DNA of 64,000 nucleotides from Streptomyces microflavus. GTDB lineage: Bacteria; Actinomycetota; Actinomycetes; Streptomycetales; Streptomycetaceae. The translations under genes and the position numbers were made by a program. The number at the start of each line of letters is the position of its first letter. Position 1 is the stretch's first letter. This document shows, in pieces, positions 1-9,549 of the stretch. The notes under the pieces are model-generated. The model was not told where the DNA came from. It saw only the letters and a program-made list of their open reading frames with translations, and did not search any database. The stretch spans positions 324,710 to 388,709 of the forward strand of contig NZ_BMUG01000001.1 in NCBI RefSeq assembly GCF_014650075.1, given 5' to 3'.

Positions 1-146
1 AACCGGGAGTGCGGCTCGTCCAGCGTGGTCGCGCACCGCGCCAACCTGCCCGCCGCGTGTGCCGCCCGTTCGTAGTCATTCGCCGACAGGTTCGTCAGCC
101 ACAGTCGGACCTCCGGCTCGATCTCGATGATGAAGGGTTCTTCCAT
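1..146 (-). CDS. RelE/HigB (Gp49-like) toxin, C-terminus cut by window edge
   Basis: The reverse strand from an ATG at 146 translates to MEEPFIIEIEPEVRLWL and continues through a segment ending LDEPHSR at the window edge. The opening 'xxIEIEPEVRxWL' and the later 'LxEPxSR' match the start of Streptomyces RelE/HigB-superfamily toxins (phage Gp49-like), which act as mRNA interferases and are usually paired with a downstream XRE antitoxin. About 48 residues are visible, and the catalytic C-terminal half and any antitoxin lie outside the window. The upstream DNA at 150-182 is unusually AT-rich for this region and contains two TATATA-like runs, which fits a promoter or autoregulatory operator. The family assignment rests on the N-terminal motif only. 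Confidence 0.6.
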   Translation of the reverse strand, partial: MEEPFIIEIEPEVRLWLTNLSANDYERAAHAAGRLARCATTLDEPHSR

Positions 147-342
147 ATAGTGAACCGTATATATTCGGCAGTGTATATCGGTATGGAGGGAGCCGGAAGT
201 CCACCGGACGAGTGAAGGGGGCGTCGCGCCTTGACTCGCCCCGTTTGTTGCGGAGGGATGAAATCCGCTCCCCGCCGTGTTGGTGCCTTCCGGAAGATCA
301 GGCGAGAACAGACGGATCAGCGGACAGGCCGGGAGGCAACGC

Positions 343-3300
343 GTGACGGGCGCAGAGCAACAGGGGTGGGGCCGACGGCTGACCGGGTACGCGTGGCGGT
401 ACCGGCGGAACGTCGTGCTCGCGCTCGGTTCCTCGCTCGCCGGGATGGCCGTCATGGCCCTCGTGCCGCTGATCACCAAGGTGATCATCGATGACGTCGT
501 CACCGACCACACGCGCTCGCTCGCCGTCTGGACCGGCCTCCTCATCGGGGCCGCCGTCCTCGTCTACATCGCCACCTACATCCGCCGCTACTACGGCGGC
601 CGGCTCGCCCTGGACGTCCAGCACGATCTGCGTACGGACATGTACACGACGATCACCCGGCTCGACGGGAAGCGTCAGGACGAGCTGTCCACCGGGCAGG
701 TCGTCGGGCGGGCCACCAGCGACCTCCAGCTCATCCAGGGGCTGCTGTTCATGCTCCCGATGACCATCGGGAACGTCCTGCTCTTCATCATCTCGCTGGT
801 GATCATGGCGTGGCTGTCCCTGCCGCTCACCCTCGTCGCCCTCGCCGTCGCCCCCGCCCTCTGGTTCATCGCCCGCCGCTCCAAGGCCCGCCTCTTCCCC
901 GCCACCTGGTACGCCCAGGGCCAGGCCGCCGCCGTCGCCGGAGTCGTCGACGGGGCCGTCTCCGGGGTCCGGGTCGTCAAGGGGTTCGGCCAGGAGGACC
1001 AGGAGACCGGCAAGCTCCGTGAGGTCAGCCGGCGGCTCTTCGCCGGGCGGCTGCGCACCATCCGGCTGAACTCCCGCTACACCCCCGCCCTCCAGGCCGT
1101 GCCCGCCCTCGGCCAGGTCGCCATGCTCGCCCTCGGCGGCTGGCTGGCCACCCGGGGAGAGATCACCCTCGGCACGTTCGTCGCCTTCTCCACCTACCTC
1201 GCCCAGCTCGTCGGCCCGGTCCGGATGCTCGCCATGGTCCTCACCGTCGGCCAGCAGGCCCGCGCCGGTGTGGAACGCGTCCTGGAGCTCATCGACACCG
1301 AGCCCTCCATGAAGGACGGCACCAAGGAGCTGCCCGCCGACGCCCCGGCCGGGATCGAGTTCGACGACGTACGGTTCGCGTACGACGAGGAGCGCCCGGT
1401 CCTCGACGGCTTCTCGCTCACCGTCGAACCCGGCGAGACCATGGCGATCGTCGGCGCCTCCGGCAGCGGCAAATCCACCGTCTCGCTCCTGGTGCCCCGC
1501 TTCTACGACGTCTCCCACGGCGCCGTCCTCATCGGCGGCCACGACGTCCGCGAGCTCACCCAGGCGTCCCTGCGCTCCGCCATCGGGCTCGTCCCCGAGG
1601 ACAGCTTCCTCTTCTCCGACACCGTCCGCTCCAACATCGCCTACGGCTTCCCCGACGCCACCCAGGAGCAGATCGAGCAGGCCGCCCGCGCCGCCCAGGC
1701 CCACGGGTTCATCTCCGCGCTGCCCGACGGGTACGACACCACAGTCGGCGAGCACGGACTCACCCTCTCCGGCGGCCAGCGCCAGCGGGTCGCCCTCGCC
1801 CGCGCCATCCTCACCGACCCCCGGCTCCTCCTCCTGGACGACGCCACCTCCGCCGTCGACGCCCGCGTCGAGCACGAGATCCACGAGGCCCTCAAGCAGG
1901 TGATGGCGGGCCGCACGACGCTCCTCATCGCCCACCGCCGCTCCACCCTCCAGCTCGCCGACCGCATCGCCGTCCTGGACGGCGGGAAACTCGCCGCCCT
2001 CGGCACCCACGCGGAGCTGGAGCGCACCTCCCCGCTCTACCGCCGTCTGCTCACCGACCCCGACGAACTCGGCGGTACGTCCCCGGGCCACCGGCCGCAG
2101 CGCGGCGAGGCCGACCCCGACGGCGGCCGGGCCCTCCAGCAGGAGCTGGACGCCGAGTTCGACGCCGAGCGCGGCGTCACGCCCCAGCTGTGGATCCGCA
2201 AGGAGGAGGAGCGGGACGCCACGGTCGCCGGGATGCCCGCCACCCCCGAACTGCTCGCCCAGGTCGAGGCCCTGCCGCCCGCCACGGACACCCCCCAGGT
2301 CGACGAGGCGCGTGCCGTGCGGTCCGAGGACTCCTACGGACTGCGCCGGCTGCTGGGCGGCTTCGGTGCCGCACTGCTCGTCAGCCTCGGGCTCGTCGCC
2401 GTGGACGCCGGGATGGGCCTGCTGCTGCCGGTCCTGATCCGGCACGGGATCGACGAGGGCGTCACCCAGGTCTCGATCGGCGCGGTGTGGGCGGCCTCCG
2501 CGATCGCCCTGGCCGTCGTGGTCGTCCAGTGGGTGGCCCAGACCGGCGAGATCCGGATGACCGGCCGGACCGGCGAGCGGGTCCTCTACTCGCTCCGCCT
2601 GAAGATCTTCGCCCAGCTCCAGCGGCTCGGCCTCGACTACTACGAGCGTGAGCTGACCGGCCGGATCATGACCCGGATGACGACGGACGTGGACGCCCTC
2701 TCGACGTTCCTCCAGACCGGCCTGGTCACCGCGTTCGTCTCCGTCGTCACCTTCTTCGGCATCATGGTCGCCCTGCTCGTCCTGGACATCCAGCTCGCCC
2801 TGGTCGTCTTCGCGACCCTGCCCGTGCTGATCATCGGGACGTACTTCTTCCGCCGCAGCAGCGTCAAGGCGTACGAGCTGGCCCGTGAGCGCATCAGCGG
2901 CGTCAACGCCGACCTCCAGGAGTCCGTCTCCGGCCTCCGCATCGTCCAGGCCTTCGGCCGGGAGCACGACGGGGCCGCCCGCTACGCCGCGCGCAGCGAC
3001 CACTACCGCCAGGCCCGGGTGCGCGGCCAGTGGCTGATCTCCATCTACTTCCCGTTCGTCCAGCTGCTGGCCTCGATCGCCGCGGCCGCCGTGATCATCG
3101 TCGGCGCGGGCCGGGTCGACAACGGCACGCTGACCACCGGCGCCCTGGTCGCCTACCTCCTCTACATCGACCTGTTCTTCGCCCCCGTCCAGCAGCTCTC
3201 CCAGGTCTTCGACGGCTACCAGCAGGCCACCGTCTCCCTCGGCCGCATCCAGGAGCTCCTGCGCGAACCCACCTCCACCGCCGACCCGGACGAACCGCTC

Positions 3301-4086
3301 GACGTGCTCTCCCTGCGCGGCGAGATCGCCTTCGAGGACGTCTCCTTCGCGTACGGCAAGGAGGAAGAGGCCCTCACCGGCATCGACCTGCACATCCCGG
3401 CCGGGCAGACCGTCGCCTTCGTCGGCGAGACGGGCGCGGGGAAGTCGACCCTGGTCAAGCTCGTCGCCCGGTTCTACGACCCCACCAGCGGCCGCGTCAC
3501 CGCCGACGGCACCGATCTGCGCCGGCTCGACATGACCGCCTACCGCCACCGCCTCGGTGTCGTCCCCCAGGAGGCGTACCTCTTCCCCGGTACGGTCCGC
3601 GACGCCATCGCCTACGGGCTGCCCGACGCCACCGACGCCCGGGTGGAGGCCGCCGCCCGCGCGGTCGGCGCGCACGAGATGATCGCCACCCTGGAGGACG
3701 GCTACCTCCACGAGGTCGCCGAGCGCGGCCGTAACCTCTCCGCCGGGCAGCGCCAGCTCATCGCGCTCGCCCGCGCCGAGCTCGTCGACCCGGACATCCT
3801 GCTCCTGGACGAGGCCACCGCTGCCCTGGACCTCGCCAGCGAGGCCCTGGTCAACCAGGCCACCGACCGGCTCACCGGCCGCCGCACCACGCTGGTGGTG
3901 GCGCACCGCCTGACCACCGCCGCCCGTGCCGACCGGGTCGTGGTGATGGACCAGGGGCGCGTCGCCGAGGACGGTACGCACGACGAGCTGCTGGCCCTGG
4001 ACGGGCGGTACGCACGGCTGTGGCGCACGTTCATAGGGGAGGACATCGGCGAGGGCATAGGGGAGGACGAGCCCGCGGGCGTCTGA
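343..4086 (+). CDS. Fused heterodimer-type ABC exporter (TMD-NBD-TMD-NBD)
   Basis: A protein of about 1247 aa holds two complete ABC exporter halves in one chain. The start is set at GTG 343 because GGGAGG lies 6 nt upstream; an in-frame codon at 277 has no good ribosome site. The first half has six membrane segments, a Walker A VGASGSGKST near residue 370, an LSGGQ signature and LLLLDDATSAVD as Walker B. The second half has Walker A VGETGAGKST near residue 1026, LSAGQ and LLLDEATAALD. The catalytic glutamate after Walker B is Asp in the first NBD and Glu in the second. The degenerate NBD1 Walker site would pair with the altered LSAGQ, as in asymmetric heterodimeric multidrug exporters. A charged linker near residues 590-660 joins the halves. 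Substrate unknown. It appears to be transcribed alone. Confidence 0.9.
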   Translation: MTGAEQQGWGRRLTGYAWRYRRNVVLALGSSLAGMAVMALVPLITKVIIDDVVTDHTRSLAVWTGLLIGAAVLVYIATYIRRYYGGRLALDVQHDLRTDMYTTITRLDGKRQDELSTGQVVGRATSDLQLIQGLLFMLPMTIGNVLLFIISLVIMAWLSLPLTLVALAVAPALWFIARRSKARLFPATWYAQGQAAAVAGVVDGAVSGVRVVKGFGQEDQETGKLREVSRRLFAGRLRTIRLNSRYTPALQAVPALGQVAMLALGGWLATRGEITLGTFVAFSTYLAQLVGPVRMLAMVLTVGQQARAGVERVLELIDTEPSMKDGTKELPADAPAGIEFDDVRFAYDEERPVLDGFSLTVEPGETMAIVGASGSGKSTVSLLVPRFYDVSHGAVLIGGHDVRELTQASLRSAIGLVPEDSFLFSDTVRSNIAYGFPDATQEQIEQAARAAQAHGFISALPDGYDTTVGEHGLTLSGGQRQRVALARAILTDPRLLLLDDATSAVDARVEHEIHEALKQVMAGRTTLLIAHRRSTLQLADRIAVLDGGKLAALGTHAELERTSPLYRRLLTDPDELGGTSPGHRPQRGEADPDGGRALQQELDAEFDAERGVTPQLWIRKEEERDATVAGMPATPELLAQVEALPPATDTPQVDEARAVRSEDSYGLRRLLGGFGAALLVSLGLVAVDAGMGLLLPVLIRHGIDEGVTQVSIGAVWAASAIALAVVVVQWVAQTGEIRMTGRTGERVLYSLRLKIFAQLQRLGLDYYERELTGRIMTRMTTDVDALSTFLQTGLVTAFVSVVTFFGIMVALLVLDIQLALVVFATLPVLIIGTYFFRRSSVKAYELARERISGVNADLQESVSGLRIVQAFGREHDGAARYAARSDHYRQARVRGQWLISIYFPFVQLLASIAAAAVIIVGAGRVDNGTLTTGALVAYLLYIDLFFAPVQQLSQVFDGYQQATVSLGRIQELLREPTSTADPDEPLDVLSLRGEIAFEDVSFAYGKEEEALTGIDLHIPAGQTVAFVGETGAGKSTLVKLVARFYDPTSGRVTADGTDLRRLDMTAYRHRLGVVPQEAYLFPGTVRDAIAYGLPDATDARVEAAARAVGAHEMIATLEDGYLHEVAERGRNLSAGQRQLIALARAELVDPDILLLDEATAALDLASEALVNQATDRLTGRRTTLVVAHRLTTAARADRVVVMDQGRVAEDGTHDELLALDGRYARLWRTFIGEDIGEGIGEDEPAGV

Positions 4087-4180
4087 GGCGAGCCCCGGCC
4101 CGCCCGTGCAACCTCCCGGGGGTCTGCTGCGTCGTAGCCAGGGACGCACAGGTGCGTACAGATGTCAGGTGGGGGCGAAA

Positions 4181-4606
4181 GTGTTCGACAGGGCGGCGGG
4201 ATCCAGGGGACCGCAGGGGCGGCCTCGACGCGAGGGGGTGGCGGCGCGCCTGCTCGTCCTGCCGCTGCTGGCCGGTCTCGTGCTCCTCCTCGGCGCCCCG
4301 GCCACGGCGGCCCAGGCCGCGCCCGCCTGCTCCGGCCGCCCCGCGAAGACGGTCGCGTTCGCGACGGGCGAGCTGCGCGTCTACAAGAGCCGCGCCCACG
4401 TGTGTGCCGTCACCGTCGCCAAGAAGCCGGGCAAGAAGCGGGCGATGAGCGTCACGCTCCAGCCTCGCGGCGGACGCGTGGTCAAGGACAGCGGCTCGTT
4501 CACCAAGATGGCCGGCCCGGTGACGGTGAACGCCCTCAACCGCTGCGTCCGGGCCACCGGAACGGTCGCCGGGAAGTCGGCCTCCACCGGCTGGATCCTC
4601 TGCTGA
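4181..4606 (+). CDS. Small secreted hypothetical protein
   Basis: About 141 aa. GTG 4181 is chosen because AGGTGGGGG precedes it at normal spacing; an in-frame codon at 4106 would add 25 residues with no signal-peptide logic. After an Arg-rich n-region there is a strong hydrophobic stretch (LLVLPLLAGLVLLLGAPA) ending in an AxA-type site, so export by Sec or Tat is likely. The mature part is short and basic, with four cysteines including the C-terminal residue (GWILC), which could form two disulfides in the cell wall or medium. I do not recognise the family. It lies 94 bp after the ABC exporter on the same strand and may be independent. Confidence 0.65.
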   Translation: MFDRAAGSRGPQGRPRREGVAARLLVLPLLAGLVLLLGAPATAAQAAPACSGRPAKTVAFATGELRVYKSRAHVCAVTVAKKPGKKRAMSVTLQPRGGRVVKDSGSFTKMAGPVTVNALNRCVRATGTVAGKSASTGWILC

Positions 4607-4650
4607 CCGGACCGTAAGGCCCCGTAGGACACCGTAGGGCCCCGCAGGGC
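4607..4650 (+). terminator. GC-rich repeat/hairpin after the secreted protein gene
   Basis: Four variants of CCGTAGGRC are followed by a GGGCCC / GGGCCC self-complementary block at about 4636-4652. This fits a factor-independent terminator without a clear T tract, as is usual in Streptomyces. The assignment rests on structure only. Confidence 0.35.
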
Positions 4651-4759
4651 CCTGTACGGGAAACGCGTGAGGAACCAGGACACGCGCAACTGGGTCTGGC
4701 GCGCAGTGCGTTGCCCTCGCTAAGTTCACGGCGACTGTTGTGAATCAAGGGGAGGGTGT

Positions 4760-6247
4760 ATGCGCAAGGCGCTCACAGGGGTTCTCTCGCTCGCGGTGCT
4801 CATCGGCACGCTGGGAGCGGCGGGAGCCTCGGCCGGTGCGGCCACCGCCGCGGAACCGGATGCGAAGAGGAGCGGCCTCGCCGCCGTACGCGGCGGCGAA
4901 ACGGGCAACGAGGACATCAAGGACCGCATCCTGGCGATCCCGGGCATGAACCTGATCGAGGAGAAGCCCTACGCCGGATACCGCTACTTCGTCCTCGACT
5001 ACACCCAGCCGGTCGACCACCGGCGCCCGTCCAAGGGCACGTTCCAGCAGCGGATCACCGTGCTGCACAAGGACACCGCCCGTCCCACGGTCTTCGCCAC
5101 CAGCGGCTACAACGTCTCGACCAACCCGAGCCGCAGCGAGCCGACGCAGATCATCGACGGGAACCAGGTCTCCCTGGAGTATCGCTTCTTCACCCCGTCC
5201 CGCCCGGCGCCCGCCGACTGGACCAAGCTCGACATCTGGCAGGCGGCCAGTGACCAGCACCGGGTGTTCACGGCGCTGAAGAAGGTCTACCCGAAGAAAT
5301 GGCTGGCCACCGGCGGCTCCAAGGGCGGTATGACCGCCACGTACTTCGAGCGGTTCTACCCGAAGGACATGGACGGCGTCGTCGCGTACGTCGCGCCCAA
5401 CGATGTCGACGACCGTGAGGACTCGGCGTACGACCGGTTCTTCCGGAACGTCGGAACCAAGGAGTGCCGCGACAAGCTGCAGGCGGTGCAGCGCGAGGCG
5501 CTGATCCGCCGGGCCCCGCTGCAGAAGAGGTTCAAGGAGTACGCCGCCGCCAACGGCCTCACCTTCACCACCCTCGGCTCCCTCGACCGGGCCTACGAGG
5601 CCGCCGTCATGGACTACGTCTTCGGTTTCTGGCAGTACAGCCTGCTCGCCGACTGCTCCGAGATCCCGGCCGACGCCAAGAACGCCACCGACGACGCGAT
5701 CTGGGACTCCGTCGACGGGATCTCCGGCTTCTCCTTCTACTCCGACCAGGACCTGGAGACGTACACGCCGTACTACTACCAGGCGGGCACCCAGCTCGGA
5801 TCGCCGGACATCAGGCAGCCCTGGCTGGGCAACCTGAGCCGCTACGGCTACCAGGCCCCGCGCAGCTTCGTGCCCCGCTCCATCCCGATGAAGTTCGACC
5901 GGGGCGCGATGCGGGACGTGGACAGCTGGGTCCGGAACAATGCCCGGCAGATGCTGTACGTGTACGGGGAGAACGACCCGTGGAGTGCGGAGCCCTTCCG
6001 GCTGGGGCGCGGTGCCAAGGACAGTTACGTGTACACCGTGCCGGGCGGCAACCACGGCGCCCGGGTCTCCGGTCTGCCCGAGGACCGCAGGGCGAAGGCC
6101 ACTGCCGCGATCCTGCGCTGGGCGGGGGTCGCCCCGGCGGCGGTCCAGGCGGACCCGGCGAAGGCGAAGCCGCTGGCGAAGTTCGACACGAAGCTCGACC
6201 AGCTCAACGGCGAGGTCGAGCGCGGCGAGGGCATCCTGCGCCCGTAG
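4760..6247 (+). CDS. Secreted tripeptidyl aminopeptidase, peptidase family S37 (PS-10 type)
   Basis: 495 aa. It starts at ATG 4760 after AAGGGGAGGG and has a classic signal peptide of about 30 residues (MRKALTGVLSLAVLIGTLG... ASA). The mature sequence is typical of the Streptomyces S37 group, alpha/beta-hydrolase serine exopeptidases that release tripeptides from N-termini. The nucleophile Ser is in GGSKGGM (about residue 180), the acid is probably the Asp in YGENDPWS (about residue 400), and the His is in PGGNHGARV (about residue 428). Length matches the family. It is extracellular and probably feeds on proteins degraded by other secreted proteases. It is monocistronic, convergent with the next gene and separated from it by a strong hairpin. 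The related S28 family is the main alternative; the GGSKGGMT motif favours S37. Confidence 0.88.
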   Translation: MRKALTGVLSLAVLIGTLGAAGASAGAATAAEPDAKRSGLAAVRGGETGNEDIKDRILAIPGMNLIEEKPYAGYRYFVLDYTQPVDHRRPSKGTFQQRITVLHKDTARPTVFATSGYNVSTNPSRSEPTQIIDGNQVSLEYRFFTPSRPAPADWTKLDIWQAASDQHRVFTALKKVYPKKWLATGGSKGGMTATYFERFYPKDMDGVVAYVAPNDVDDREDSAYDRFFRNVGTKECRDKLQAVQREALIRRAPLQKRFKEYAAANGLTFTTLGSLDRAYEAAVMDYVFGFWQYSLLADCSEIPADAKNATDDAIWDSVDGISGFSFYSDQDLETYTPYYYQAGTQLGSPDIRQPWLGNLSRYGYQAPRSFVPRSIPMKFDRGAMRDVDSWVRNNARQMLYVYGENDPWSAEPFRLGRGAKDSYVYTVPGGNHGARVSGLPEDRRAKATAAILRWAGVAPAAVQADPAKAKPLAKFDTKLDQLNGEVERGEGILRP

Positions 6248-6264
6248 CCGCTGCCGTGAACACA

Positions 6265-6308
6265 GCGCCCGCCGGCTCCCCTTCGTACGGAGGAGAGCCG
6301 GCGGGCGC
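6265..6308. terminator. Bidirectional terminator between convergent genes
   Basis: Perfect 14-bp inverted repeat: left arm GCGCCCGCCGGCTC at 6265-6278 and right arm GAGCCGGCGGGCGC at 6295-6308, with a 16-nt loop. It sits midway between the stop codons of the S37 peptidase (+) and the GH3 enzyme (-), so it can serve both transcripts. Confidence 0.8.
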
Positions 6309-6332
6309 CGCGCTGCCGGGTGTGGATCCGCC

Positions 6333-8165
6333 CTAGTACGACAGCCCGTGACCCACCGGGTACAGCACCCGCGCCGGGTCGTCCGCCCGCTGGACCGGGA
6401 CCGGGAGCCTGCCCTCCGGGTCGGCGCGGCCCGCGATCACCCGGGCGGCGGCGCGGAGTTCGACATCCGTCCAGGAGTAGGTCGCCAGGACCGCGGCGAG
6501 ACCCCGGCCGGTGAGGTGGGCGGCGTCGTACGGGTTGCGGATCGCGACGGCGACCACCGGGACGCCGGTCGCCACGAGGGCGTCGACGAGGGTGCGCTGG
6601 GTGCTGCCCGCCGTGATGTTGTACGTCGCCACGACCACCGCGTCCCTGCCCTGTGCGGCGGCGACGGCTTCGGCGATCTTCGCCTGGTTCGGGGCCGTAC
6701 CGGTGGACAACGCCGTTGCGGAGAAGCCCAGTTCGGTGAAGGCGCCCGTCAGGGTCGTGGTCGGCGGGCCCGTCGTGCCGGACGGGGACGCCGGGTCGGC
6801 ACCCACCACGAGGAGCCGGCGGTGGGTGCGGCGGGAGAGCGGGAGCAGGGCGCCGGGGTCGGCGAGCAGGGTCGTCGTGCGCTCGGCGATCCGGTCGGCG
6901 TCGAGGAGGTGCTTGCGGACGCCGACCGTGCGGTCGACGCCCCGGCCGCTGACGAACGGGTCGCGGAACAGGCCCAGTTTCGTCTTCAGCCGCAGGATCC
7001 GCAGGATGGACGCGTCGATCCTGGCCTCGCTGATCTCGCCGCCGCGGACCGCCTCCAGCACCGCGTTCCAGGCGACGGAGAGGTTCGGCGGGTTCAGCAG
7101 CTGGTCCACGCCCGCCAGCAGCGCGAGGACCGGCACGCGGTCGTCGCCGTACTTCGTGCGTACGCCCTCCATGCCGAGCGAGTCCGTGACCACCACCCCG
7201 TCGTAGCTCAGCTCCTCGCGGAGGATGCCGGTGAGGATCGGCCGGGAGAGCGTGGCCGGGTCCTCGGACGGGTCGAGCGCCGGGACCACGATGTGCGCGG
7301 TCATGACCGAGTCGATACGGGCCCGGATCGCGGCCCGGAACGGCGGCGCGTCCAGCTCCTCCCACTGCTGTCGGGTGTGCCCGATGACGGGCAGCCCGGT
7401 GTGGCTGTCGGTGCTGGTGTCGCCGTGGCCGGGGAAGTGCTTGGCGGTGGCCGCGACCCCGGCGCCCTGATACCCCTTCACCTGCGCCGCGACCAGCTCG
7501 GCCACCGACTCGGGGTCGGAGCCGAAGGAGCGTACGCCGATGACCGGGTTGGCCGGGTTGACGTTCACGTCGGCGTCCGGCGCGTAGTTCTGGTTGATGC
7601 CGACCGCGGCCAGTTCGGCGCCCGCGATCCAGGCCGCCCGCCGGGTGTCCGAGCGCGAGCCGCCCGCGCCCAGCGCCATCGCACCCGGCAGCAGGGTTGC
7701 GGGCTCACCGACCCGGCAGACGATGCCGTGTTCCTGGTCGGTGGAGATGAGCAGCGGGACGCGGGAGCGCCCGGCCCGGGCGGCGCGCTGGATGCCGTTG
7801 GAGAGGGCGGCGATCTGGTGCGGGTCGCGGGTGTTGTGCGCCCAGGTGAAGTAGATGATCCCGCCGACGTGGTACGTGGCGACCAGCTCGGCGGCGGTGC
7901 GGACCCCGATCTCCTTGAGGTTCGCGTCGATGTCGGCCTGGTCGGGGTCGGTGGCGGAGTGCCCGTACACCCGCATCACGAAGAGCTGGCCGACCTTCTC
8001 CTCCAGGCTCATCCCGGCGATGATCCGCCGCAGCCGACGGTCGGTGGAGGCGTTCGTGGAGTGCGCGGATGCGGTGCCGGTGGCGGAGAGGACGCCGGTG
8101 GCCGCGGCGGCCGTGGCGGCGGCGGTGGCGGTGAGGAGGGTGCGTCGTGAGGTGCGGTGGGGCAC
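6333..8165 (-). CDS. Tat-exported beta-N-acetylhexosaminidase, glycoside hydrolase family 3
   Basis: About 610 aa, starting at GTG 8165 behind GAAGGAG. The N-terminus (PHRTSRRTLLTATAAA) is a twin-arginine signal peptide. The catalytic TIM barrel has the NagZ signature KHFPGHGDTSTDSH, which carries the His-Asp dyad that replaces the usual acid/base in NagZ-type enzymes, and the nucleophile Asp in VVVTDSLGMEGV. A GH3 C-terminal alpha/beta domain follows from about residue 400. It likely removes GlcNAc from chitin oligosaccharides or peptidoglycan fragments outside the cell. Two GAAAG/CTTTC palindromes directly upstream suggest repression linked to amino-sugar or muropeptide supply. The gene stands alone on this strand. 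Confidence 0.88.
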   Translation of the reverse strand: MPHRTSRRTLLTATAAATAAAATGVLSATGTASAHSTNASTDRRLRRIIAGMSLEEKVGQLFVMRVYGHSATDPDQADIDANLKEIGVRTAAELVATYHVGGIIYFTWAHNTRDPHQIAALSNGIQRAARAGRSRVPLLISTDQEHGIVCRVGEPATLLPGAMALGAGGSRSDTRRAAWIAGAELAAVGINQNYAPDADVNVNPANPVIGVRSFGSDPESVAELVAAQVKGYQGAGVAATAKHFPGHGDTSTDSHTGLPVIGHTRQQWEELDAPPFRAAIRARIDSVMTAHIVVPALDPSEDPATLSRPILTGILREELSYDGVVVTDSLGMEGVRTKYGDDRVPVLALLAGVDQLLNPPNLSVAWNAVLEAVRGGEISEARIDASILRILRLKTKLGLFRDPFVSGRGVDRTVGVRKHLLDADRIAERTTTLLADPGALLPLSRRTHRRLLVVGADPASPSGTTGPPTTTLTGAFTELGFSATALSTGTAPNQAKIAEAVAAAQGRDAVVVATYNITAGSTQRTLVDALVATGVPVVAVAIRNPYDAAHLTGRGLAAVLATYSWTDVELRAAARVIAGRADPEGRLPVPVQRADDPARVLYPVGHGLSY

Positions 8166-8185
8166 GTGAGCTCCTTCCCGGGGGT

Positions 8186-8230
8186 GAAAGAAACTTCCAA
8201 GATGATACGGATATAGGGAAAGTAACTTTC
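8186..8230. promoter_or_regulatory. Paired GAAAGT/ACTTTC operator-like palindromes upstream of GH3 gene
   Basis: GAAAGTAACTTTC at 8218-8230 is a perfect odd-centred palindrome. GAAAGAAACTTCC at 8186-8198 is a second copy with one arm mismatch. They bracket the probable promoter of the hexosaminidase gene at its 5' end. AAGTTTCTTTC-type sites are a style seen for RpiR/MurR-family repressors of amino-sugar genes; that regulator assignment is inference. Confidence 0.5.
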
Positions 8231-8289
8231 GGTCAAGGGGGCGGGAGCGGAACGCGAGCGACACGCGCGCGAAGGAGTGGCCGGGTCCG

Positions 8290-9549
8290 TCATCCGTGCC
8301 GGGCGCGCGTGAACGCCAGGACCGTGTTGTGCCCGCCGAAGCCCAGGGAGTGGCTGAGGGCGAGACCGACCTGCTGTGGCCTGGCGGCCGCGCGGACGAT
8401 GTCGATGCCCGCCGTGGTGGCATCCGGGGCCGTGAAGCCGGCCGTGGGCGGTACGGTCCCGCGGGCGATGCTCAGCACGGTCAGCGCCGCCTCGATCGCC
8501 CCGGCCGCGCCCATGGTGTGCCCCAGCACGCCCTTGGCCGAGGTGACCGAGGGGGCGTGACCGGGGCCGTACAGCTCCCGGATCGCCGTGGCCTCCACCG
8601 CGTCGTTCAGTGCGGTGCTCGTGCCGTGGGCGTTGATGTGGCCGACCTCGCCCGGGGAGCGCCCGGCCCGGGCCAGCGCCTCCCGGGTCGCCGCGCGCAG
8701 CCCGGCGCCCTCGGGGTGCGGGGCGGTGGCGTGGTGGGCGTCGCCGGTCGCCCCGAACCCGGCGAGGAACGCCAGGGGCCGGACCGTACGGGCGGCCGCG
8801 TGGTCCGTACGTTCCAGGACGAGCACCCCGCTCCCCTCGCCCAGCACGAACCCGTCGCGGTCCCGGTCGAAGGGGCGTGAGGCGGCGCCGGGGTCGTCCT
8901 CCCGCCGGGACAGCGCGCCCAGCTTGGCGAACGCCGAGGCGCACAGGGGCGTGACCATGGCATCCGTACCGCCCGCCACCGCGATGTCGCACATCCCCGC
9001 CCGCAGCAGCAGCGCGGCCGTGATGATCGCCGTCGCGCCCGACGCACAGGCCGTGGAGGTCTGCAACGAGGGCCCGGTGGCGCCGAGTTCGATGGCGAGG
9101 TGGCCGGCGGCCATGTTCGGGAGGAAGGCGGGGAGCGTCATCGGGGAGAGCGCGCCGGGACCGGAGGCCAGCAGCTTGCGGTGCTGCGCCTCCAGCGTGG
9201 AGACCCCGCCCGCCGCCGTGCCCACGACCACCGCCACCCGCGCGGGGTCCCACCGCCCCGGGTCCAGCCCGGCCGACGCGACGGCCTCGCGGGCGGCGGT
9301 CAGCAGGAACCGGGTGGCGGGGTCGAACCGCCAGAGCCGCCCCCGTACCCGCTCCTGAGGCTGCTGAGGCTTCCGAGGCTCCTGAGGCGGTACCCGGCAG
9401 GCCAGGCGCACCGGCGCACCCGCCTCCGCCAGTACGGGGTCGGTGCGCGCGGTCGCCCGCCCGGCGCACACCGCGTCCCAGGTCGCCTCGGTGCCGGTGC
9501 CACCGGGTGTCACCAGGCCGATGCCGGTGACGGCGATGTCGTCGGTCAC
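8290..9549 (-). CDS. Beta-ketoacyl-ACP synthase II (KAS II/FabF-like)
   Basis: About 419 aa. It starts at GTG 9549 and overlaps the ACP stop by 4 bp (GTGA), so the two are translationally coupled. The thiolase-fold protein has the full Cys-His-His triad: Cys in STACASG (about residue 166), His in NAHGTSTALND and His in KGVLGHTMGAAG. It therefore should decarboxylate malonyl-ACP and elongate acyl chains on the neighbouring ACP. There is no adjacent chain-length-factor partner, which argues against an aromatic type II PKS. It is the last gene of the seven-gene operon 15799-8290. Order and content resemble the primary fab operon with extra enzymes added. Confidence 0.88.
   Translation of the reverse strand: MTDDIAVTGIGLVTPGGTGTEATWDAVCAGRATARTDPVLAEAGAPVRLACRVPPQEPRKPQQPQERVRGRLWRFDPATRFLLTAAREAVASAGLDPGRWDPARVAVVVGTAAGGVSTLEAQHRKLLASGPGALSPMTLPAFLPNMAAGHLAIELGATGPSLQTSTACASGATAIITAALLLRAGMCDIAVAGGTDAMVTPLCASAFAKLGALSRREDDPGAASRPFDRDRDGFVLGEGSGVLVLERTDHAAARTVRPLAFLAGFGATGDAHHATAPHPEGAGLRAATREALARAGRSPGEVGHINAHGTSTALNDAVEATAIRELYGPGHAPSVTSAKGVLGHTMGAAGAIEAALTVLSIARGTVPPTAGFTAPDATTAGIDIVRAAARPQQVGLALSHSLGFGGHNTVLAFTRARHG

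Noticed and set aside
298..4149. 1283-codon open frame on the reverse strand
   Set aside because: It is the shadow of the ABC exporter in GC-rich DNA: Gly/Asp/Val/Arg-rich, no domains, opposite a gene with clear motifs.
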